Shown: positions 55,854-64,000 of the stretch, in pieces
How the letters are laid out: each line of letters opens with the position of its first letter
Numbering within the stretch: position 1 is the first letter of the stretch
Assembly: GCA_025526995.1 (NCBI GenBank)
Contig: JAHLKG010000017.1
Coordinates: 186,001 to 250,000, forward strand
Direction: 5' to 3'
From: Powellomyces hirtus
Lineage: Eukaryota; Chytridiomycota; Chytridiomycetes; Spizellomycetales; Powellomycetaceae
Length of the DNA: 64,000 bases
The notes under the pieces: generated by a model
The model's database searches: none
Told to the model about the DNA's origin: nothing
Seen by the model: the letters and a program-made list of their open reading frames with translations, nothing else
Position numbers and translations under genes: made by a program

Positions 55854-56426
55854 TGCCTGCCGGTTTTCGGTCAAGGAATGTGAGGTGATGGTTGGGTGTG
55901 AGATGCCGCAATGCGCGTTTAATGCCGTCATGGATGTCACAGCTGTGGCGCGTACTATTATTGCATATCGATACTATTATTGACAGCATTTTTGACGGAG
56001 CTGCCTCGTGGATGTTTACGTTGAGGTAGTTGGGGAAACCCCACACAGCTCTTTTAACTGTCAGAGGACTCGACATCACCCTCTTCATTTGCGTTGTTCC
56101 CTCTGCTCCGCTGCTTCCGTCCCCCATCGCGTGGCCAGCTGGTAACTTGAACCATACCTAATGTTTTCAAAGGGAAGACAAAAAATAAAGTACCCCCACA
56201 AAATGAACCCATGCCCCGTGCGCAACACAGCCATGTTGAGGGGAAGGCGACAGCTTTTTTTCGGATTTTTGAAGTTTTGTTTTTTACTGCTTCAGGTATC
56301 TAGAGAGTTTACATTGGATGGACATGGAGGTAAGGCGTTGTGTCCTACCGAAACCACAAGTGTCGCAACACGCATCTTTTCCCAATTTGGGACATTGGCG
56401 GCTCGGCGGTGAGCGCGGATCGTCCG
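55854..56426. other. Intergenic: PFKFB promoter and downstream gene 3' flank
   Basis: No gene is supported. A minus-strand frame across 55900-56127 joins onto the true PFKFB start in a different frame and looks fortuitous. Confidence 0.5.
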
Positions 56427-59400
56427 TTATGTCACGGCTTTTAGAGGTACGCCCGCGGGACTGTGCGACTGTGACTGTGACTGCGACAGCTGCTGCTGTT
56501 GCTGTTGCGGCTGCTGCTGTTGTTGCGGCGGCGGCTGCTGTGGTTGTGATTGAGACTGCTGCTGCTGCTGCTGATAGTACTGTTGCCTGGCAATCTCCAG
56601 ATCTCGTCTCGGAGCCACAGGTCTTTCTCGCCGACCTCGTTCACTCTTTGGCGGCGGGGGTCGTTTCCAAAAGCGTCCCCCAAAGGCCTGCTCGTACTCG
56701 CAAAAAAAGCAGATCCAGTCGGCATTCTCCTTTGCCTTCATTTCCTTCCGGTACCGAGCGCGGCGTTGACGGTAGTTGAAGAGCGGCTCGATAAAGTCGT
56801 CAAAGGGGCCTGCGGGAAGGCTGGCCGTGCTGACAGTCCCTGACCGGGATGGTGGAGCAGGAGGGTGTTGCGGGTGGGATGAGTATTGTTGCGGCTGATG
56901 TTGCTGCTCCTGCTGCTGAGGGTGATGCTGATGCTGCTGTTGGGGTTGCTGTTGCGGTGGAGGGGTTGTGCTGTTGCTGGAAGGGTCGGGTCCCCGTGCA
57001 AAGGTAGCAGGAGTCGAAAGTGTTGGCGCCATGGATGCTGTTCCTGATGCTGATGCCGCACTGACATTCTTCTTTTTCTTCTTCTTTTTGTTTTTGGAGG
57101 TGGTGACCAGAGCAGGAGCAGCAGCCATCGGCGGCGTTGCAGCGGCAGAAGCAGAACGAGAACAGGGAGAAGAAGAAGAAGGAGCCGCCGCCGCTGCTGC
57201 GGCCGCGGTGGCGGCGCCGGCTGCCTCCGCCAACATCAGCGAGTCCAGCTCCTCGTCATCCAGCAAGTTGGGCATGTCACTCAAGTCGTGAATGTGGGTA
57301 TAATCAATCTCTGCCTCTTCCCGCTCCAATTCGCCGAGCTCGTGCGCCGCAAAACCTTCCGGGGTCAGCTCATAGCCAATGATCTGGGTCTGGCCATTGG
57401 ATCCTGCTTTCAGACCAGCGGCAAAACCCTGCGCGACTCTACTCTCCGAACCCAGATTCACAGGGCTTCCAGTTGCAGCTCCTTGGGACTTTGACCAGGG
57501 ACCAAATCCGAATTCCAAGACCATCTCGCCCGGGGTGCTAGGGGTCGCTGTCATGGGCGTGGTAGCAAACGTGAACGCGACTTGGTCCGAAAGAGGTGGT
57601 AAAGGTGGTGTCGGTGTCCTGGTGTTGCCATTTGATTTGGCCGCGTTCGGATCAAACTTGATGGAGGATGGGAGAGGCGCAACATGCAATTGCGGAACCA
57701 CTTTCCCAGTCTGACTCGCCAACCCGCCATCGTCCCCAGCCCTCACCGAGCCTGGAAGTCCGCGCTTGCGATGCTTTGCAGGGTAGTTCAACCGCGCCAT
57801 AAAATCAGATGTCACCGTATCAACAGAAGACGGGCTCGACAAAGAATCGATGCCTTGCCAGGTTGAGATTGCCGACGTCGGGCCAGCAGAGACGGCTGCT
57901 GTGCTAAAACCAGGGGACTCTTTGGGTGATGGCGTAGAAAGGGGTTGACGCAACTTTTTCTTTGGCAGCGGCTTGATGGGTTTGTGAAAAGATGCGCTCG
58001 GGACGATCCGGAAAGGAGGCGAGCTATCCATTGTTGATGAGGGATCAAGAAACGCAGAGTAAGTTCCCATCAGCGGAACCGACGCAGCAGGGTCCGGAAA
58101 ACGAGTTGCCTCTGCTGCTGCAACAACAGGTCCCGAGGAGGGGAGCAACATTTCCAAGCTGTTGGCTGATAATGGTCCAGCAGAGGGAGGAAGAACAAAA
58201 CGACAGGGTGAGTAAACATGCCGGCCCCGTTTCGCCCGAGCGATATTGCATGGGAAAACCCCCTTGTCCGGTCATGAGTTGGCATGGGTGGTGTCCATAC
58301 CATATTGATCTGTGGATGTATTCGGCAGATGAGAGTAGACAGTATCATCCATCTGATTGTCCAGCGGTGCATGTCCAGGGAGCAATGGGTTCAAGCTAGG
58401 TGGCGGAGAAACAAAGTCTGGTACCGTCGCCCCGTCGGCCAGCCAAGGAGCGGAAAATGATGGAACTGTTGATCCAGACGAGACAGTGGATAAACCTCCC
58501 ACATCTGATTGGGAAGACCAGCCAAACACAAAGTCATGAAAAAGGAAGAGAAAAAAAAAACATGCGCCCATTTAGTTTATCCGAGTTGGCGGCAGCGTGG
58601 AGATGCGCATACGAACCAATTGTTATTGGAGGATTTCCCAGCGACGACGATGAGGGTATTGTTGACTGCTCCGCATGCAGTGTCTGAGATGAGGAAGAGG
58701 AGGAAGCAGATGGAGGTGACATTTCAGCCGACAGCTTTTCCGGGTCCCGGTCTGCTTGGGTAGGGGCCGTAACACTCGGAGTCGTTACAGGTTGCTGGTG
58801 GTGCTGGCCCATTTTAACGCTGCTTTTGCTGCCGCCGCGTGAAGCGTTGGCGGTGGCAGAGCGACCGCGACCTTTTGCTGGCGGTGGTTTCGGCGGTGCC
58901 ATTCGCACCAATGTGGGCGACGATGATGGCGACGACGGCTCGTCCTCCAGCTGCAGCTGCTCCTGGTGGTGGTGGGACAGACAGGCTGGCAGGGGAGAAT
59001 CCAAGCAGCTGGTGGTAGTGGCGAGATCAAGGTTGGACGGCGGTGAAGAAGCGGATGCGGCGGGAGCAGAGTACGGGTATGGCCAGCAGTAGGCCGAGGA
59101 GGAGGTCCGTCTGAGGCAGGCTTTGGGCGAGAGGGGGCCGTTGGTGGTAGACAAGGATGCGGCGCGTTTGACACGTTGCTGATGGTGGGCAGGCGAAGTG
59201 AACAGACCAAGACTGTGGGGAGAGGTGGGGCGAATGTGCACTGGACTGGCGCTGTTGTTGTTGTGGGAGAGGAGGAAGGGGGTTGAGTTTATCTGCACAA
59301 GGTAGGGTAGTAGTGTGAGTGGTGGTTGGGGGGAGGTGTCGCGTGGGAAAATGCAGTTGAGCGCGGGGGGGGAGGGAAGCGTCAACAGGCGCACCGTTAT

Positions 59401-59524
59401 TTGGACCGGCGGCAGGCACGAGGTGTTTTGGACATACCTTTCGGCGCGTGGGGGAGAGAGGGGGGGAGAGAGAGGGAGTGTTAGTGTTAGTGGTGGGGGA
59501 AGGTATCGTTTGGGCCTGTCCCAT
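56427..59524 (-). CDS. Large low-complexity protein with conserved C-terminal WICFFCEYE motif
   Basis: Four exons by splice phase: about 59438-59524 (MGQAQTIPSP...TRRK, GTATGT donor), 59290 to about 58607, about 58500-58314, and 58169-56427; roughly 900 residues. It is mostly disordered Ser/Pro/Ala with Gln, His and Lys runs. Two ordered islands stand out: DYTHIHDLSDMPNLLDDEELDSLML (acidic, near 57230-57310), and FDDFIEPLFNYRQRRARYRKEMKAKENADWICFFCEYEQAFGGRFW near the C terminus (56660-56800), where CFFC could bind metal. The last segment is poly-Q. I do not recognise a named family; a nuclear regulatory role is only a guess. It shares a divergent promoter with the CSPP1-like gene. Confidence 0.7.
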
Positions 59525-60180
59525 TATTATTGTTCGTTCCCACCAACGAACGAACGAACGAACGAACGACGAGGACAAGGGAGAGAGAGAGAGCGACAGA
59601 GTGGGGGGGGGGGGGGGGGGAGAGAGAGACTCTGTGGGCCCGTTCGTTCGTTCGTTCGAGTCAGTCAGTCAGCGAGTGATTGGGAAGGGAGGATGGATAT
59701 AGGATGCACTTGTGTACGTCAGCAAGGGGATACATCTAGGCTGCTGCCAGAGACTGATTGACAGACTATTGACTGATTGATTTGCGAGACAGAGAGACAG
59801 AGAGACAGAGAGACAGAGAGACAGAGAGACAGAGAGACAGAGAGACAGAGAGACAGAGAGAGAGTGTGTGTGAGTGAGAGAGAGGAAGAGAGAGAGACTG
59901 AGGGAGGGAGGGAGGGATTCTGAGAGGGGGGGACTACTCTTGAGAGAGAAGAAGAAGAGAGAGAGAGATCTGTCTGTCTGTCATGTGATGATGGTGATGG
60001 GATAAGCGGCGTGCATAGATATAGCCATTGGCACTATTAGGCAGGCGTCCATTCGCGTTCGTTCGTTCGTCTCTGCGCGCTCCCATCTTCCCTTCCCTTT
60101 GCTCTCTCTCTCTCTCTCTCACAGAGTCTCTCTCTCAGAATCCCTCTCTCTCTCTCTCAGTCTCTCTCTCCCTCTATGCC
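59525..60180. promoter_or_regulatory. Divergent promoter filled with microsatellites
   Basis: 656 bp between two outward genes. It contains (CGAA)n at 59546-59570, G18 at 59603-59620, (CGTT)n at about 59641-59659, GAGACAGA octamers at about 59786-59862, more GA-rich sequence to 59970, then CT-rich sequence at 60100-60175. The purine-rich strand switches near 60000. No coding sequence is supported. Confidence 0.6.
59786..59862 (+). repeat. GAGACAGA tandem repeat (about nine copies)
   Basis: An 8-bp unit repeated without clear interruption, flanked by further GA-rich sequence, in the promoter of two divergent genes. Confidence 0.9.
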
Positions 60181-63100
60181 ATGATGGCGCTGCACCAACG
60201 CACCCGCAGTCCCGGTCCTTTGGGCACTTCCGACCAAGAAGACGTCCGTCGCGCCCGCTTCCGTTCCGAAATGCAGACTGACATGCAACGCTTTCTCGCC
60301 GCCCAGAAAAATAAAAACCCGCGTCTGAGGCATCTCCGCCAACGCCAGGACAACCTCACAGAGTCGCCCGCTGCCTATGCTTCTCAAAACAACACTCATC
60401 CCGCCCCCGCGTTCGTCGTCGAGGCGCATCTCGATGACCGACGGAACACCCGCCACCCACGATACGACGAGCGAGAACCCCCACGCGAACGATACACTCC
60501 TCCTCCTCGCCGCTCGCCCGACCGCCAACCCTATCTTTACCGCACCCCGATCCCCCCCGACCCCTACATCCCACGCGCGCCCACCTACGACCGTCCGCCT
60601 CATTACCACCGCGACAACGACGACGACGACGACGACCGCCGCCACGATAGAACCGCATATGGCCATCGCGCCGGCCGATACCAGGACGCGCCGCGCCGTG
60701 CATACGGCCCTCCGCCGCCACCACCTCCGCGGGGCTATGATCGAGGAGGCTATGAACATCCGCGAGACTATGAGCCGCGCTATCAGGTATGTATGCGCCG
60801 AGAGGAAAAGGCCTACATTAGTGAATCCCAGAGATGCAGGCATGTCTTTGTTTCACGGTGCGGGAGGGCTGATACTCGATTCCCCCGTGCTCTCCTCCCC
60901 TTTTTTCTCAGACATACAGCGATCGCTACGAGCCGCATCCGCCCTCACAGTCTCCTCCTCCTCCCCCTCATCGCCATCAACAGCTGCAACAACAACAACA
61001 ACAACAACAACAACAACGCGGAGGAGACGCCAACCACCGGTACAATAAAACCCGCGAATACGCCGCAGAGCTTGGTAAATGACATAAAAAACCGCGAACC
61101 GCGCATTATCCCATCGTTTTCTCAATCCTCGCTCATCAACATCTGAAATCCTAATCGTGTGCATCACAGAGCGTCAGATAGAAGAACGCAAACGAGCCCA
61201 GGACCGTGAACGCGGGTTCCGCCGTGAGCCGGGATACACTGTAAATGCTGCAACACACTCTGCGCCTGCCACCATGCTTTTTGCTTTTCTGGTTTCACGA
61301 AACTGACAACGTCGCTTGCGTTTCTCTAGGGCACCAACCCGATCATGGGTGGGAGCAGCGTACCCCACCAACCAATGTAAGAGAAAAAAAAAACAAAAAA
61401 AAAAAACACCTGGCTCACCTGGCTCACCCCTCGGGCGTCCCTTTACAACATCTCCCCTTCCTCATATACCATCTTCTTCAATTCGATTAGAAAAACCTCC
61501 ATCCGCATGTCGAACGGCCTACATGCGGGCGGCGGGGGTTCCTCCTCCCTCACCGGCCCCATCCTCCAAACCTCGCCACCACCGTCACCTTACCCTCCTC
61601 ACCCGTCCCACCACCCCCACCAGCAACAACCAGCCCTCCACCACACACAGGGCCTGCCCCCCGCCTTACCCTCGAAATCCGACTATCTTCGCGAACTCGA
61701 CGCCCAAATCCAGTTCAAAAAGCAGCAAGACGAAACCGAGAAATATAATTTGCGATTGATGGACGAGAAAAAAGATAGAGAGATTGCGGCGTATAATCCC
61801 TGGGGGCGCGCGGGCGGCGGGGCCCCCACCACCGCGAAAGAGTCCACTGCTGCCACGGCAAATATCGTGGGTCAGAGACAGGATCAGCAGCATGGGTATC
61901 AGCACCCGCAGCAGTATCCGCCGCCGCAGCAGAGTGCGACAGGTGCGGGTACGGGACCGGTGTTGTTTGCGGGCCAGCAACCGCCGTTGCCGCCGATCGC
62001 GGATTCGGAAAAGACGTTCCAACGCGGGCAACGTAAAGACATGCCCAATTGGGAAAAAGAAGAGCTGATGAAGAAACAAAAGCAACAGCAGGATCATCAG
62101 GTAAGCACAACCTGCATCCCTTTGTCCTGTGCCTCGCGTTTTCCCACGCCCCTCCTCATCATTCTCTCTTGCCTCTTTATTCCAGGACTCCCTCCGACGC
62201 CAAATGGCCGAGCGCGAAACCCTCAAAGCGGCCGCGCTCGCGGCCCAAAAAGCGGAAGAAGCGAGGGAAGCCGCGCGGCTCCAACGCGAACACGAAGACT
62301 TGCAAAACAAATACCGCCGCGAAGAGGAAGAGGGGCGCGCCAAAGCCCAGGCCGAGAAAACCGAAGCGGATAAAAAAGCCAAAGAACGCGCAGAGGAACA
62401 GCAACGCAGAGAGGAGCGGCTCAGGGAGGCGGAGGTGGAGGCCCAGAAGGAGAGAAAGGCTAGGAAGAAACGGGCGGTCGGGGATGATGAGCAGAGCGGG
62501 AGGGCGGCGTCACCCCCGATTCCGACGCATATGGAAAAACAACAACCACCGCCGCCTGGGCAACCGTTCAGATCTTCCTCCCCGCCTATCCCCACCATTG
62601 CTAAATCGATGCGGAACCTAAACCCAGATCAACCGCAACCACCCCCCCAACACCCACAACAACAACAACAACAACCCTACGAACACCCCCACCAGCAATT
62701 TCGCTCATCATCACCCCCCGTCCCGGCAGTCCGGAGAAGATCTCTGTTGCTGCAACAACAGCAGCAACAGCAACAGCACCTGCACCAACAAGAAGATGAT
62801 AGAGACATGGACTATGACTCGCATCATCCCATCGGACCCCCGGCGTCGTCCCCGGATGTGAAACCACGTAGGGAGACCCGTGAGGTAAATTGAAAATAAC
62901 ACCCCCCCCCCCCCCCGCCCGCGGAGGGAGTGTCAACATCCCCCTTCTTCCTACTACCTTTGGGCTTGTCCACTTTTTTTTCTCCCTTTTCAATACACCG
63001 ATTTTGGATTTTCGTCGTACCCGCTCCTCTTTACCTGATGGAGACTCATTGACGCCCAGACTAACCACAACATCCATCATCTACCCCACACATATACGTT

Positions 63101-63273
63101 TTCAGTCCGTCCCACCTCCCCCACATCATCACCCAAGCACCACCACCCCGACCACTCACATTGCCGCGCCAGACACGAAAGCCGTCCTCCAACAACTCAT
63201 TACCATCCAACAAGAACTCGCGCGCGAAGACGAAGCCATCCAAAACGAGTTGCAGAATCGGCATCACAACAAC

Positions 63274-63307
<34 letters not shown>

Positions 63308-64000
63308 ACGACAACCTTACCCCGATACCGCAACCGCAACCGCACCCTGACCCCGACCCGCCTCGTCCGCGCCGTCGAGCCAGCACCCCAAAAAAACCGC
63401 AACCTACGCTTCACGATACCAATGAAGACGGGACGCGGGACTCTCATCCGCGACATGCGACGTCGCTACCTCTTCTTCTTCATCACCACCAGCCGGGAGC
63501 GGTGAGGGAGGAACCGTCGAGACGGTCGTCGATTCCCGTGCTCACGCGCGATGGGATGTTGAGACCGCCGAGAGCGAAAACGCCGTCGTACGTATCTTAT
63601 TCCCCCCCCCCCCAAACGAAGATGTAGATATAAACTCGTTGCCGAGACCTAACTAATCAACTAACCGACTAATTAAACACAACCTCTCTTCCCCGCCCCC
63701 CTGCAATCCGCGTAGTCTGATCACCACGCAACGCGCCTACATTGCCAAGCAGGAAACCCAGCTCGCTCAATTACGACAACAGCAACAGCAGCAACAACAA
63801 CCAAACCATCCCGACTCCGAGCCCCCGACTCATCGTCCTCCATCACCCATCGACAACCACCACACCCCATCGCCACCCTCGACTACCCCGCACCCCACCA
63901 CCACCACCACTGCCCGCTCGGAACGCGCGCGCAGACAATCCCTCATTGACGCCTTCCTCGCCGGTGCAGACGAGCGCGAGACCCAGCCGGCGGGAGGGCT
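60181..64000 (+). CDS. CSPP1-like centrosome/cilium-tip protein (partial)
   Basis: Rightward multi-exon gene cut by the window edge. The first exon (60181-60786) begins MMALHQRTRSPGP and codes RRARFRSEMQTDMQRFLAAQ, then Arg/Asp/Pro/Tyr-rich repeats. Later exons give ERQIEERKRAQDRERGFRREPG, then YLRELDAQIQFKKQQDETEKYN followed by the signature YNPWGRAGGGAP (about 61790-61830). The YLRELxxQI and NPWGxxGGGAP pair is diagnostic of CSPP-family proteins that cap microtubules at centrosomes and cilia tips. A long charged coiled coil follows (62190-62490), with poly-Q and poly-N tracts and a repeated FRSSSPP(I/V)P motif. Introns have GT–AG ends and consistent phase. CCDC66-like proteins share part of this motif. 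Confidence 0.72.

Noticed and set aside
59540..59970. Possible CRISPR-like or satellite array
   Set aside because: The units are 4- and 8-bp microsatellites without spacers, in a eukaryotic promoter.
60377..61048. Alternate-frame Thr-rich ORF over the CSPP1-like first exons
   Set aside because: Out of frame with the splice-consistent model and made of translated repeats.
1..64000. tRNA or rRNA genes
   Set aside because: I looked for B-box-like GGTTCGA contexts and conserved rRNA stretches by eye; those seen fall in coding exons without a foldable cloverleaf. A tRNA or Rfam scan would settle this.

Overview
This window is nuclear DNA of an intron-rich fungus, most likely a zoosporic (flagellated) one such as a chytrid. 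Genes are split by many short GT–AG introns, spacing is tight, and several loci are divergent pairs. Fungal-type housekeeping genes (PRO1, SEC53, SCS7, an ATP18-like subunit, a Nud1/Cdc11-like scaffold) sit beside genes tied to motile flagella, notably SPAG17/PF6, a cytosolic tubulin carboxypeptidase and a CSPP1-like centrosomal protein. The exact species cannot be read from the sequence. All functions are assigned from recognised protein motifs; exon joins were read by eye from splice sites and reading phase.

Layout. 1-9 kb: start of an ABCD half-transporter (cut by the left edge), ornithine decarboxylase with a very long CU-rich leader, and RIC1, a Golgi Rab6 GEF subunit. 9.5-13 kb: an intronless SDR oxidoreductase, a tiny GATA-finger protein, ribosomal protein eL38 and the MCT-1/Tma20 translation factor. 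13-20 kb: phosphomannomutase, a membrane-anchored SH3-like protein, glutamate 5-kinase and an RS-rich SCI1-like protein. 20-27 kb: a CCP1/AGTPBP1-type carboxypeptidase and an isochorismatase-family hydrolase. 27-35 kb: a run of mitochondrial genes (ATP synthase d, prohibitin-2, an ATP18-like subunit, TIM13, uL14m) with a small membrane protein and a SANT-like protein carrying two SUMO-interaction motifs. 35-47 kb: a leucine-rich-repeat Nud1/Cdc11-like scaffold, a decayed zinc-finger repeat array, and SPAG17. 47-56 kb: fatty-acid 2-hydroxylase, a soluble M13 metallopeptidase, and bifunctional PFK-2/FBPase-2. 56-64 kb: a low-complexity protein of unknown function, a microsatellite-filled divergent promoter, and a CSPP1-like protein cut by the right edge.

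There is no single operon-like system. Two themes recur. One is mitochondrial inner-membrane and biogenesis genes in divergent pairs at 27-35 kb. The other is microtubule, spindle-pole and axoneme genes spread over 20-64 kb. I found no rRNA, tRNA, CRISPR array, intact transposon or virus.
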